From contig DCVT01000058.1 of the NCBI GenBank assembly GCA_002328075.1, positions 124,001 to 188,000 of the forward strand: 64,000 bases of DNA. The letters run 5' to 3'. Positions 44,663-54,432 of the stretch are shown one piece after another. The notes under the pieces are model-generated. The model ran no database searches and had not been told where the DNA came from. It worked only from the letters and a program-made list of their open reading frames with translations. Position 1 is the stretch's first letter, and every line of letters begins with the position of its first letter. The translations under genes were made by a program, and so were the position numbers. The stretch comes from Anaerolineales bacterium UBA2181. GTDB lineage: Bacteria; Chloroflexota; Anaerolineae; Promineifilales; UBA4811.

Positions 44663-45202
44663 CTAGAGCCCTGCCCGTTCCAGCAGGTAGAGCGCCAGCA
44701 CGATGACCAGGGATAGCGGTCCGATGACGGCCCAGTCGCTGACCTTGAAGAGGCGCGGCAGAGTCAGGTCTCCGAAATGCCCCCTTTTCATCACGCCGGC
44801 CTGCAGCCGAGGATAGGCCACAGCCAGCAGCCCTGAACCCAGCAGGATGCCGGCCAGGCCGCCCACCAATGCGTCCAGATAGCCGTTGCCGATGGCGCCG
44901 GCGATGGTACCGGGGCAGTAGCCCAAAAGGGCAAAACCCAGCCCGAAGATTAACCCGCCGATGGCGTTCTTGCCCCAGGAGCCGGACTTGGGATCGAGCT
45001 GGATCCAGCCCAGGCTCTTCATCAGGTGGATGCCGATCATTCCGCTCACCACGGCCGTGAGTATGATCTTGAGGACGGTAAAGTCCTGCAGCAGCAACTG
45101 GCCGATGATGACGTCGTACTTGGTCACGCCGCCCTTCTGCAGCAGGAAGCCAAAGATGATGCCAAACAGGAGTCCCCAAGCCAGGGGTGATCTAGTTTTC
45201 AT
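44663..45202 (-). CDS. YeeE/YedE-family sulfur transporter, half 2
   Basis: A 179-aa membrane protein with about five helices and the key Cys motif LLGYCPGTIAGA, as in YeeE/TsuA-type thiosulfate channels that pass sulfur along Cys residues. It is one of two halves; the other is encoded 14 bases upstream. The ATG at 45202 follows GAGGA. Confidence 0.88.
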   Translation of the reverse strand: MKTRSPLAWGLLFGIIFGFLLQKGGVTKYDVIIGQLLLQDFTVLKIILTAVVSGMIGIHLMKSLGWIQLDPKSGSWGKNAIGGLIFGLGFALLGYCPGTIAGAIGNGYLDALVGGLAGILLGSGLLAVAYPRLQAGVMKRGHFGDLTLPRLFKVSDWAVIGPLSLVIVLALYLLERAGL

Positions 45203-45216
45203 CGTTTCCTCCTGAC

Positions 45217-45735
45217 TCAGGCGATGATGGCAAAAAGAAGCTGGGCCATGAGAATGCCGCCCACAAAAAAGCAGATGGCGGAGATCCAGCTAGAGACCGC
45301 CAGTTGCATCGTGCCGCTGATTCCGTGTCCGCTGGTACATCCGTCGGCCCAGCGTGAGCCAAAGCCCAGCAGGGTCCCGCCCACCAGGGCCAAACCCACC
45401 CGCAGAAGCGCGCTAGGCCCAAAAGCCGCCTCCCATTGCCGGGGCACCCAATGCCAGCGGAAATCGCCCGAGAGCACCGAGGAAAGGAACGCCCCCAGCA
45501 CCATGCCCAGGACCAGCATCCATTGCCAGTCCACGGTCGGTTTGACCTCCTGATAGTACGGTCGGTTCTCCACCTTTTTCCCGCGGAAGAGCTTTTCTAT
45601 CATGCCGGCGGTTCGGGCAAAGGAGGTAGAGCAGCCAATGGGTTTGCCCGAGATGAGCCAGGTGAACCAACTCAACATGCCGATGCCGATGCCGACCGCG
45701 TAGGGCGACCAGCTTACCTCTCGCAACCAGTTCAT
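45217..45735 (-). CDS. YeeE/YedE-family sulfur transporter, half 1
   Basis: A 172-aa membrane protein with two Cys motifs on helix ends, KPIGCSTSFAR and ADGCTSGHGISG, typical of YeeE/YedE sulfur transporters. Together with the next gene it should build the full pore. It lies between the MBL/rhodanese gene and half 2, so it probably brings in or moves thiosulfate or sulfane sulfur for that enzyme. Confidence 0.9.
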   Translation of the reverse strand: MNWLREVSWSPYAVGIGIGMLSWFTWLISGKPIGCSTSFARTAGMIEKLFRGKKVENRPYYQEVKPTVDWQWMLVLGMVLGAFLSSVLSGDFRWHWVPRQWEAAFGPSALLRVGLALVGGTLLGFGSRWADGCTSGHGISGTMQLAVSSWISAICFFVGGILMAQLLFAIIA

Positions 45736-45747
45736 GATTCTGACCTC

Positions 45748-47190
45748 CTACGGCCGGACCGCATCGGCAGCCGAAAAGAGCGCATAGAATCGGGAGCCGT
45801 GCGGGTTCTCGCAGACTGCGCACTGCCGAGCGTACCCGGCCGCGCTGTACCCGGTCATGCCACCGGCCACGTTGTGCACCTCCCGAAAGTTGTGTTGTTT
45901 GAGGATGCTGGCCCCCAGACTGGAGCGGTTCCCCGAGCTGCACACGACAAAGGTAGGCGTGTCTGGGTCCAGCTCCACGTGGCGCGTGCGCAGATCAGGT
46001 GCCGGGATGTTGACCGCGCCGCTGATGTGACCATCCTGGAACTCCAGCGGCGAGCGCGCGTCCACCAGGACCATGTTGGCGGTGCCGGTGACCCGGTCGT
46101 GCAGTTCCTCGGCTGAGATCAGGTGAACATCGGCGGTCCGCAGACCCGCGGTGGCCCAGGCCACCATTCCACCCTGCAGGTAGCCGACGATGCGGCCAAT
46201 CCCCACCCGCCGCGCCCACAGGGTCGCCGCGAGGGCGTCGTCATAGGTATCGGCCACCAGCATGATGTCCTGATCCACGGGCAGAACCCACCCGGCAAAG
46301 GTAGGAAAGTTGCCGCTGAGGTCCAGGTGCCAAGCCCCCGGGATGTGAAGGCCGGCAAAGGCGGTGTAGCTGCGCACGTCCACCACTGCCACGTGCCGCT
46401 CCGCCATCCGCTCGTGAAACCGCGCCGGCCGGAGTTCCTCCGGGACCGGTAGGTTGGCCACCAGGGCGGGTCCATCCCGGTTGATGGCGCTGCAGCGGCT
46501 GAAATGGTCTGGGGTGGGCGGCATATCCGTGGTGAGCGAGCGGATGAATTCGGCCTTGCGCAGTTGCAGCGCAGCGTTGTAGCGGCGTTCGTAGCCGATG
46601 GTGGTCAGCCACTTGGCGGCCATGGACCGGCCGCAGAGGGAGCCGGCGCCGTGGGCAGGATAGACTTCACAATAATCCGGCAGGCGAAGCAGCTTGTGGT
46701 GCAGGCTGTCGTACAACTGCCCGGCCAGCTGGTCAGCCATATCCGGGAAAAGGTCCGGCCGGCCGACGTCGCCGACAAACAGGACGTCACCCACGAAAAC
46801 GCCAATGGGGGTGTCGCCCCGAGTCCGATCCGTCAGAGCGTAGCAGACGTGTTCCGGGGTATGTCCGGGGGTCTCTAGCACCTGCAGGCGCATGTGCTCG
46901 ATCTCGATGGGGTCGCCTTCGGCCACCGAGATATGATCGAATTGGCAGTCGGCCTGTTTGGGTGCATAGATCCTGGCGCCTGTCTTTTGGGCCAGGTCCA
47001 TGTGGCCGGAGACAAAATCGGCGTGCAGATGGGTCTGCAGGATGTGGGTGATGGTCACACCGAGGTCGCGCGCCTGGTTGATGTACAGGTCCACGTCACG
47101 CTGCGGATCAATGATCGCGCAACTCGCTTTTCCCGCCAGGAGGTAAGAACTGTGGGCTATCTTGTTCAGGAAAAAGTGTTTCAGTAGCAT
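45748..47190 (-). CDS. Persulfide-dioxygenase-like metallo-beta-lactamase with two rhodanese domains
   Basis: A 480-aa protein. The MBL domain (1-~240) has THLHADFVSG, ETPGHTPEH, GDVLFVGDVGRPD and YPAHGAGS, as in ETHE1/Blh-type persulfide dioxygenases. The first rhodanese domain (~260-350) lacks the active Cys (VADTYDDA). The second (~365-450) keeps it in FVVCSSGNRSSLGA. It probably oxidises or moves sulfane sulfur. First gene of the module, with GGAG before the ATG. Confidence 0.92.
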   Translation of the reverse strand: MLLKHFFLNKIAHSSYLLAGKASCAIIDPQRDVDLYINQARDLGVTITHILQTHLHADFVSGHMDLAQKTGARIYAPKQADCQFDHISVAEGDPIEIEHMRLQVLETPGHTPEHVCYALTDRTRGDTPIGVFVGDVLFVGDVGRPDLFPDMADQLAGQLYDSLHHKLLRLPDYCEVYPAHGAGSLCGRSMAAKWLTTIGYERRYNAALQLRKAEFIRSLTTDMPPTPDHFSRCSAINRDGPALVANLPVPEELRPARFHERMAERHVAVVDVRSYTAFAGLHIPGAWHLDLSGNFPTFAGWVLPVDQDIMLVADTYDDALAATLWARRVGIGRIVGYLQGGMVAWATAGLRTADVHLISAEELHDRVTGTANMVLVDARSPLEFQDGHISGAVNIPAPDLRTRHVELDPDTPTFVVCSSGNRSSLGASILKQHNFREVHNVAGGMTGYSAAGYARQCAVCENPHGSRFYALFSAADAVRP

Positions 47191-47743
47191 GGCGATCTCC
47201 TCTCTCTATTGGTCTCAAAGCCAGGTGAGGCACTGCCCCTCCCATCGCACGGGAAAGGATACCGGAAAGGTGCGCCGGCCGCAAGTCGGCCGCGGCCCCA
47301 GATGGTCACCCCCCCCGCAGCCACTGTTTGCACCAGCTATCGCCGCCCGCCGAAGATACCTGGGTGCGGTGGTTCGCAGCCTCCGCGGCCTGGATCGCTC
47401 AGCACGCACCGGCTACCGCCACTCCCTCGAGGCAATCAACCAGACCATCCTCGCCGAGCGAACCCAGACCGCCACACGCGAACGGCGGGGCGCCGCCTCG
47501 CGAAAAGGTGGTTGCTTGCTGCCGGTCAGTTTGCGAGGTGAATGTGTTCGCTGGCGACCGCGAGACCAACCGGCGAAAGAATCCGATATCGCCGCCCCAC
47601 GACCTCGGGAAGAGCCAGTCGATCATCACCAGGGCTTGGGCCCCCAAAAGCAACGGGGTCTGGTCAGTGCTCCCGCCTGGTCGTTGGCGTCGGGCCTGAT
47701 TCTGCATCGCGCGGCCGTGATGCTCACGGCCGCGCGACGATCA
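47191..47743. other. Intergenic region between the sulfur module and the kinase gene
   Basis: About 550 bases without a convincing gene. Open frames on both strands are rich in Arg/Pro/Ala and lack starts with ribosome binding sites. An eight-C run occurs at about 47312. Confidence 0.4.
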
Positions 47744-50644
47744 TCACGGCGTTGGCGTTGGCGGCCGGGGCGGGATTGGCGTGGCCGTGGGTTCCGGGAT
47801 TGGCGTGTCGGTGGGCGGCGGGATTGGCGTGTCGGTGGGCGGCGGCCGCGGCGTGTCGGTGCGGGTCGGGAGCGGCGTGTCGGTGGGCAGCGGCCGCGGC
47901 GTGTCGGTGCGGGTCGGTAGAGGCGTGTTGGTGGGCAGGGGCACAACCGATCCCCCAGTGGCCGTCGGAGTCGGGGTGCTCGTACGAGGCTGCGCCGCCG
48001 CCGTTTCGCTCGGTGATGGCGAGGCCTCGCGGGTCCCAGGCGTCGTGGTGCCATAGGAAATCCGGGTCGGCGTGGAGCGCGGCTCGGGCGTCGCCGGCCG
48101 GGTTTTGGTGGGCACGGGAGCGCGCGTCGCGGAGCTGGTGGAGGTCGGCGTCAGGCTAGGCAGCGGCCGATCGCTCCAATCGGCCGGCAGCTCGACCAGG
48201 AATAGATCGACCTCTTCCGTGCCTGAGCGCCCCCAATTGCTGGTGAACAAGATCCGCGTGAAATCCTGGTTCACGCTGGCTTGCGGCTCGGCCCAATAGT
48301 CGTGCTCCTCGGGGTGATCCGGGTCTACCCGCGAGTAGGTGTGCGCCAGTCGCACCAATCGGCCGCCAGCCCGCAGTTCGATGGCAAACACCTGGTCGTC
48401 CATCCAGGTGACCGAGACCGGATAGCCGCCACTATAAGTGGAAACCAGCGCCCAGCCCGGCCGGCCGACTGCCAGCCCGGAAAAATGCAGCCCGAGCGGG
48501 GTCTTGCTGAAATCGATGGGCCAAAGCGGGGTGGCTGCCCCGGTCTCCAGATCCAGCATCGAGATGGTGTCGGCGTCGATATCCTGGTAGACGATCACCT
48601 CGCGCCCTTGCGCGTCCAACACGGTGTCGTAATGACCGATGATCCGCAGTAGCCCCCGGCCACGGGTCAGGTCACGATCGTAGACCATCAGACCGCAGGG
48701 ATGCGCATCGTCGCCGAGGCGTCGCGGCGCGCACGCGCGGTCAAACGAAGCCAGAAAATAGGTTCCCAACGGGCTCATCGTCACGTGATCGACGTCGTCC
48801 TCGATGCCGGGCAACCCGCGCACGTCGCGCACCGTCGCCCGGTCAGTTGTCCGGTCGTACACGACAAAAGCGACCGGCAGCCACTCCTCGTCCTCTGCCA
48901 TCAACCCCCAGTAGCGAGTGTCGTTCGAGGGCCGGCCCTCCTCGCGCGTCCAGACCGCCGCCAGCGACTGGCCGGGAAAATCGGCGCCAAAGTCGTGGAG
49001 CAGGTGGGTCTCCCCGCTACTCACGTCAAACGTCAGCAGGCGGTTTTCTTCGTTGTAGACGATCAGGTCGGGGTCGTCCGCATCCCACCGTGGTTCCTGG
49101 CCGAGGGGAAGCCGCCCACGCAACTGCAGCGATCGGGCATCATAGAGGTACCATTCGTAGGCAGTGCCGAAGACCAGCAGTGCGCTTTCATCGGCGTTGA
49201 ACGACTGGACTCGCGAGTATTCGTTTTTCAGACCGAGCGACTCGTCGTAAGGCGTGAGGTCGGCCTGGCGGTCGGTAACCCGCACCACGCAGGAGCCAAG
49301 CGCCGGATCGCGAAAGGGGACGCGGGGCAGGGGTTCCACTGCCAGCGTCGGCTGGCGCAGCTCGAGGTCGGTGACCCAAAGCGGTTGCGGGTCAGGGCAA
49401 AGTGGTGCAGGCAGCGCATCAGCGGTCTCAGCGCTGGGCAGCAGAACCAGAACCGGCCGTTCGGGATCGACGGCAGGGGTCATGCCCTGCGTTTGTTCTT
49501 CCCGGATCCGGTTGGCCAGAGTCACTGTCAACACCCCGGCGAGCGCCAGGACGGCTAGCCCGGCCGGCACCAGCAACCACCAGCGGTTCAGACGGCGTGC
49601 TGGCTTGACCGCCTCCTTGGCCGCCTGCACCACCGGCCTATCGGCACCGCGAGCCGCCGGTGGCGGAGCAAAAGGTGGAACCGTGGGCCTCGCCGGCCGT
49701 GACTGGCGCAGCGCTGACTCTGCGCGAGGGCCGGCGCCGAACGCGCCGGCTGCTGTCAACCCCGCGGGAGGTGTGTACAGCGTGTGGTCCCCCGGAGGGG
49801 CGGCGAGGAATTCGCTGGCAGCGGCCGCCGCCAGCGCACCGGCGGTCGAGTAACGGGCGTCCGGCAATTTTGCCATCGCCTTGGACAAAACAGCGTCCGC
49901 TGACGGGGGCAGCTGGTGGTTGAGCGCCCGCACCGAGGGGATGGGGGCGGTGACGTGTTGAAAGATCAACCCCACCGGCGTGTCGGCGTCGAATGGAATC
50001 CGGCCGGTGAGCATCTCAAATAGGACCACCCCCATCTGGTACACGTCGGTGCGGGCGTCCACTGGCTGGCCGTTGGCCTGCTCCGGCGTCAGGTATTGCG
50101 GGGTGCCCAGCACGGTAAACGTCTGGCTAGTCTCGGTCAGGCGGGCGATGCCAAAGTCGGCCAGGTAGGCGTTGCTGTCCTCATCGAACAGGATGTTGCC
50201 CGGTTTCAGGTCACGGTGGACGACCCCCCGGGCGTGGGCTTTGTCCAGCGCGCTGCAGATTCGCTGGAGGATGGCGTTGATCTCACCCGCAGGCAGCGCT
50301 CCATGCGCCAGCCGCTCCTTGAGCGTTCCGCCACCCATGTACCGCATGACCAGGTAAGGGCATCCCTGGTCTTCGCCATAGTCATAGACCGGGACAATCG
50401 CCGGATGCTCCAGTCTGGCGATCATCTTGGCCTCCCGGTCAAAGCGGACGCGAAACGAGGCGTCCTGCAAAAAGCCGGCCGGCAGTAGTTTGATGGCTAC
50501 CTGACGGTCAAAGTTGGGGTCGTAAGCTAGGAAGACTGTGCCCATGCCGCCCCGGCCGAGTTCCCGGTCAATCCGGTATCGGCCGAACTGCTGCAGGGTT
50601 CCCTTCTCTCCCGGTTGCATGGACGATTGGTTCAACGAATCCAT
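47744..50644 (-). CDS. PknB-type Ser/Thr protein kinase with extracellular beta-propeller-like region
   Basis: About 966 aa. The kinase domain (~20-280) has LGRGGMGTVFLA, VAIKLL, HRDLKPGNILFDE and ADFGIARL, all active residues intact, plus a GTPQYLTPEQ activation segment. After a Pro/Ala-rich linker comes one membrane helix (WWLLVPAGLAVLALAGVLTVTLA, ~360-382). An extracellular region of about 420 residues follows with TolB/WD-like repeats (DARSLQLRGRLPLGQE, LAAVWTREE, VTWMDDQVFAIEL). The tail (~855-966) is Thr/Pro repeats. I chose ATG 50644, after AGGTGAGG. It could sense an extracellular signal. No phosphatase gene adjoins it. Confidence 0.92.
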   Translation of the reverse strand: MDSLNQSSMQPGEKGTLQQFGRYRIDRELGRGGMGTVFLAYDPNFDRQVAIKLLPAGFLQDASFRVRFDREAKMIARLEHPAIVPVYDYGEDQGCPYLVMRYMGGGTLKERLAHGALPAGEINAILQRICSALDKAHARGVVHRDLKPGNILFDEDSNAYLADFGIARLTETSQTFTVLGTPQYLTPEQANGQPVDARTDVYQMGVVLFEMLTGRIPFDADTPVGLIFQHVTAPIPSVRALNHQLPPSADAVLSKAMAKLPDARYSTAGALAAAAASEFLAAPPGDHTLYTPPAGLTAAGAFGAGPRAESALRQSRPARPTVPPFAPPPAARGADRPVVQAAKEAVKPARRLNRWWLLVPAGLAVLALAGVLTVTLANRIREEQTQGMTPAVDPERPVLVLLPSAETADALPAPLCPDPQPLWVTDLELRQPTLAVEPLPRVPFRDPALGSCVVRVTDRQADLTPYDESLGLKNEYSRVQSFNADESALLVFGTAYEWYLYDARSLQLRGRLPLGQEPRWDADDPDLIVYNEENRLLTFDVSSGETHLLHDFGADFPGQSLAAVWTREEGRPSNDTRYWGLMAEDEEWLPVAFVVYDRTTDRATVRDVRGLPGIEDDVDHVTMSPLGTYFLASFDRACAPRRLGDDAHPCGLMVYDRDLTRGRGLLRIIGHYDTVLDAQGREVIVYQDIDADTISMLDLETGAATPLWPIDFSKTPLGLHFSGLAVGRPGWALVSTYSGGYPVSVTWMDDQVFAIELRAGGRLVRLAHTYSRVDPDHPEEHDYWAEPQASVNQDFTRILFTSNWGRSGTEEVDLFLVELPADWSDRPLPSLTPTSTSSATRAPVPTKTRPATPEPRSTPTRISYGTTTPGTREASPSPSETAAAQPRTSTPTPTATGGSVVPLPTNTPLPTRTDTPRPLPTDTPLPTRTDTPRPPPTDTPIPPPTDTPIPEPTATPIPPRPPTPTP
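47772..47940. repeat. Tandem repeat coding the Thr/Pro tail of the kinase
   Basis: About seven imperfect copies of a 24-base unit built on GGCGTGTCGGTGGGCGGC. On the coding strand they specify TDTPLPTRTDTPRPLP-type repeats. Such repeats change copy number easily. Confidence 0.7.
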
Positions 50645-51070
50645 GGTTCCCTCACCTCTAGCGGGCGGACCTGATCGGCCACGCCGCAGTGCCCTGCGGC
50701 TGCCTCCGTCCTGGCCGGGCCCCTGCATGAGGGGTTCGACTTGATCACCTGCGGACCGCACCAGGCCAGCCTACCTGCGCGAATTATATCCGACAACATG
50801 GGCGAAAACAACTGGCGTCAACATACTCGGCATCCTCACAAGAGGGCAGGGCAACGGTGGTCGACAATCTGGCAATTGCTTCGGCTGGGCAACCGTTGCG
50901 CTTTCGAGTTCTATAACGTGCTGGCTCATAAACGCCGGATGCATGCCATCCCATGGGGGATTGACGGACTGACATCATCAGCGGGTGCACTCGTCGTGGT
51001 GCGGGCAGAAACCGCTACGGCAATCGGCTTCTTGAGCACAACCGCCCTTCTCGATCGCCGCTTGCCGCGC
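50645..51070. other. Intergenic region upstream of the kinase gene
   Basis: About 425 bases. The kinase promoter is listed separately; nothing else is recognised. Confidence 0.4.
50783..50811 (-). promoter_or_regulatory. Sigma-70-type promoter of the kinase gene
   Basis: On the minus strand TTGTTT, 17 bases, TATAAT, giving a leader of about 130 bases. Confidence 0.6.
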
Positions 51071-51823
51071 TCAGGGTCGCGGCCGGCTGATCGCCGGATG
51101 AACCTTCCACAGGTACAGGATCAGTGCCAGCAGGAGCAGGTCGCCAGCCAACACCGCCGGCCGGTTGATCACGGTAATCTGCGTGAGCTGGCCCAGCGTT
51201 GTCACGCTGACCGGGGTCAGCGTCTCTGCCGCCAGAAGGTCAAACAGGCCATGGACGACGATCAGCCCCACGATCCCACCGGCGCGCCAGCGTATCAGAC
51301 CCAGAACGAGGCCCAGCAGCAAGTGAATCACCATCAATGACCCGGCCCAGCCGACGTGCCAGATGGCGAAACCGAGGGAGGAGCCCAGGACGGCGAGGCC
51401 GGGGCCGCGCCAGGAGTCCAGCGCCTGAAACAACCATCCGCGAAACAGCAGCTCCTCGACCGGCCCCACCAACCCCAGGATAAAGACGAGCTCACCCGCC
51501 AGCCGGTCCGCGTCGAACGGGCGAAGAGCCAGCGGCAACCCGAGAGCGAGTTGAGCCAACACGCGTTCAGCGATGAGCACCGCGCCGCAGGTTAGCCCCA
51601 TCCCTATTCCGCGCCGGCTCAGCCCCAGTTCAGCCCAGGACAAGCACCGCCGGCCCATAAGCAGCGAACCGGCCAGGACGTACAGGTAGGCCAGGACCTG
51701 CGCCGGATAATAGAGAGTGGTCCCGCTCACCGCCGGCCAGAGCCAGATCAGCGCGGGAATGGCGGGCAGCAAAAGGATGCCCACCTTCAAGACGGCCGAC
51801 GCGCCGGGATGGATTCTGCGCAT
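51071..51823 (-). CDS. CPBP-family intramembrane metalloprotease
   Basis: A 250-aa protein with about seven helices and the CPBP/Abi motifs: EELLFRGWLF (two Glu and Arg), a helix with FAIWHVGW and HGLFDLL near the C-terminus. These enzymes act like CAAX proteases, sometimes in bacteriocin immunity, but the substrate is unknown here. I chose the ATG at 51823 because GGAGGAT precedes it; the longer frame upstream is Arg-rich and poor. Confidence 0.9.
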   Translation of the reverse strand: MRRIHPGASAVLKVGILLLPAIPALIWLWPAVSGTTLYYPAQVLAYLYVLAGSLLMGRRCLSWAELGLSRRGIGMGLTCGAVLIAERVLAQLALGLPLALRPFDADRLAGELVFILGLVGPVEELLFRGWLFQALDSWRGPGLAVLGSSLGFAIWHVGWAGSLMVIHLLLGLVLGLIRWRAGGIVGLIVVHGLFDLLAAETLTPVSVTTLGQLTQITVINRPAVLAGDLLLLALILYLWKVHPAISRPRP

Positions 51824-52633
51824 TCCAGTATCCTCCAAGCTGGCATCTTGCCCATCACCAGCCGGTCGGTACCGGTCCCGCCTGGCACAAAGGCAGGAGC
51901 GGGTTCGGGCCGGCTGCCGTCTCACAGATTCTACATCATTTCGACCGGCTGTCCGCTTTTTGGGCGATTGTCAGATCGGCCGGCAAGTCGGTTGCTTTGT
52001 GGTGGACTTGAGCCTTGGGTCACGCCCCAGACGCAAGACGCGGGCATGGTAGGCCGATACCAGAATCGGACCTGTGATGTCTATCAGAAACCTTGATCTC
52101 TCGCGCCACCCGCGGGAGTTTCGCCGGGCCAATTCGGCGGGTAATCGCCTTCACCAACATGGTCCAGTGTACCCCATGGCGATCCACGGCACTGTGGTGA
52201 GAAGCTAGAGAAGGAACCAATGGCCGACCAAGAAGCATATTCCAGGTACGTTTTCCGGGGCCTCTTGGGGTACGTCGCGGCGCCCTGGATGAGGGGCATC
52301 AGGCACTGCCTGGTGACCATTCGTCACGGTGCGTCTGCGCGCCCATAGCCCGATCGTGAAGTTCATTGGCACGAGCACTCGGTAGAGAATTGGCTTCTGC
52401 GTCAGGACCAGTGGCACCTGGTGGTGAGCGGTGCACCGCCGCCCCTGACCGGTTGCATCGCGGCCGCGCTAGCGCTATACTCTGATTCAGGCGTGCACCC
52501 ACCTATCCAGACCCGCGCCCCGCGCGGACCGCCAATCTGACCGTGCCGCTGGCGGCGGGTTGATGACTGTCGGCAGGGTGGGGATGGTGGGGTCAGCCCT
52601 AAAGGCCACGTCCATAGCGAGTGAAAGTGCAAG
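51824..52633. other. Divergent intergenic region
   Basis: About 800 bases between divergent genes. Short frames have no support, and I see no clear promoter, RNA or repeat. Confidence 0.4.
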
Positions 52634-53488
52634 ATGGATTTGATGGACATCATCCGACGCCAGGCGGTGCCCGAACCGTGGTCTGAAGGGGAGAAAATCC
52701 CCTGGAATGAGCTCGGGTTTAGCCGACGCATGCTGCTGGAGCACCTGTCGCAGGATCACGATTCAGCCAGCCGTCGCCTAGAGACTATCGAAAAACACGT
52801 GGATTGGATCCACCATTCGGTTCTTTCCGGCCGGCCTTCCAGGATCCTGGACCTTGGCTGCGGCCCGGGGCTTTACACCAGCCAACTCGCCAGGCTGGGG
52901 CACGAGTGTGTCGGCATCGACTTTTCGCCCAGTTCGATATCCTACGCCATGGAATGTGCCCACCGGGACAACCTGCGCTGCTCCTACGTTCAGCACGATC
53001 TGCGGGTCGCGGACTATGGCCAAGGATATGGACTGGTCATGTTCATCTTTGGAGAGTTCAACGTGTTTCGGCCGGCCGACGCCCGAACCATCCTGGCCAA
53101 GGCTCACCAGGCACTGGCTGAGAACGGCCAGCTGTTGCTGGAGGTCCACACATTCACGGCCGTTCGTGCATTGGGAGAACGGCCTGCGTCCTGGTATTCC
53201 ACCGAGAGCGGCCTGTTTCTGGACCGGCCGCACATCTGCCTCGCGGAGAGCTTTTGGGATGCCGGCCTGAACGCAGCCACTGAACGCTATCTCGTGCTCG
53301 ATGGTTTGGCCGGAATTCTGACGCGATATGCGGCCAGCACGCAAGCCTATACCGACCGAGACTACCAATCGTTGCTGGCGGAACACGACTTTGAGGAGGT
53401 AGTGTTCCATCCATCTTTGGGCGGTGAGAGCGAAAGGTCGCAGCGTGATTTTCGGGTCGTCGTCTCCCAAAAACGGGCAGCGGACTGA
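52634..53488 (+). CDS. Class I SAM-dependent methyltransferase
   Basis: A 284-aa Rossmann methyltransferase: motif I ILDLGCGPGLYTSQLA (~72), acidic residue in CVGIDFSPSSI, motif II-like FGEFNVFRPAD and post-motif AENGQLLLEVHTF. The C-terminal ~100 residues form a substrate-binding cap with no clear homologue. It starts a run with a second methyltransferase and an AdoHcy-hydrolase-like gene. Substrate unknown. Confidence 0.88.
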   Translation: MDLMDIIRRQAVPEPWSEGEKIPWNELGFSRRMLLEHLSQDHDSASRRLETIEKHVDWIHHSVLSGRPSRILDLGCGPGLYTSQLARLGHECVGIDFSPSSISYAMECAHRDNLRCSYVQHDLRVADYGQGYGLVMFIFGEFNVFRPADARTILAKAHQALAENGQLLLEVHTFTAVRALGERPASWYSTESGLFLDRPHICLAESFWDAGLNAATERYLVLDGLAGILTRYAASTQAYTDRDYQSLLAEHDFEEVVFHPSLGGESERSQRDFRVVVSQKRAAD

Positions 53489-53574
53489 CCCGGCGGCTGA
53501 CCGGCCGTGCGGTCAGTGGTTTGTGGCACACCGCCACGGCTTGTCAGGGTCAGGGAGGTTCTGACGTAATTACC

Positions 53575-54387
53575 ATGTCATACGATCCCAAATCGATCAT
53601 CCAGTCCTACGAACGAAACGCCGAGTTCGAGGATGCTTCGGAAAAGGGCCGTTCGCTGCGGGTGGAACTCCCGCGGGAGTTCATCTGGAGGTACCTGCGG
53701 GCGTCAGATAGGGTGTTGGACGCCGGCGGTGGCACCGGCATCTCGGCCATCATGATGGCGGAGCGATGCTCCCGGGTCACGCTGCTGGACATCACGCCCA
53801 GGATGCTGCAGATTGCCAGGGACAACATCGCTCAGGCCGGCCCATCAGGCAAGATAGATCTGGTACAGGGGGACATCACTGACCTGAGCCGCTTTCGGAA
53901 CGAGCAGTTCACGTTTGTCGTGTGCGTGGGGGACGCCATCTCTTACGTGCTTGACAGGCGGTTTCAGGCGTTGGACGAACTGGTCCGGGTCGCAGAGCCC
54001 GGCTCGATACTGGTCCTTGGCTGCGATGCCAAGTTCGGTTTCATGCGGATGAAACTGGCCCAGGGAGCGCTGGACGAGGCGCTGGACATCCTGGAGACCA
54101 GCACCTCGACCTGTGGCATGGGGCCGAGGACGCACCTGTACACGGTGGATGAGATGACCACACTGCTGAAGGAGCGGGGCTGCCCGGTTCTGGAGGTCGC
54201 CTCGACCCCTACGTTTGGCGATACCATGGATCTTGACGGCTATACCGCGGACGCCGACCGGTGGGAAAAGCTCAAGCGATTGGAGCTGGCGCTGTGCACC
54301 CGTCCCGAGCTGCTGGGAATGGGTCTTCATCTGCTGTTCGTGGCACGCAAAGAGGGGCGGAGAGCAAAGGCTGAACGCGACCGCTAA
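53575..54387 (+). CDS. Class I SAM-dependent methyltransferase
   Basis: A 270-aa protein unrelated in detail to its upstream neighbour: motif I VLDAGGGTGISAIMMAE (~45), acidic loop LLDITPRML, VQGDITDL and VVCVGDAISYV. The last third has a helical cap (LYTVDEMTTLLKERGCPV). I chose the ATG at 53575 (MSYDPKSIIQSYERNAEF); the longer frame has no support. It lies 87 bases after the first methyltransferase and 45 before the SAHase-like gene. Confidence 0.88.
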   Translation: MSYDPKSIIQSYERNAEFEDASEKGRSLRVELPREFIWRYLRASDRVLDAGGGTGISAIMMAERCSRVTLLDITPRMLQIARDNIAQAGPSGKIDLVQGDITDLSRFRNEQFTFVVCVGDAISYVLDRRFQALDELVRVAEPGSILVLGCDAKFGFMRMKLAQGALDEALDILETSTSTCGMGPRTHLYTVDEMTTLLKERGCPVLEVASTPTFGDTMDLDGYTADADRWEKLKRLELALCTRPELLGMGLHLLFVARKEGRRAKAERDR

Positions 54388-54432
54388 CCGGCGGTCCCGC
54401 TGTGTGAGGACGCACCTGAGGAGGTAGACACG

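Noticed and set aside
47399..47707. 102-codon frame next to the kinase gene
   Set aside because: No recognised pattern and no start signal; conflicting frames on the other strand are equally long.
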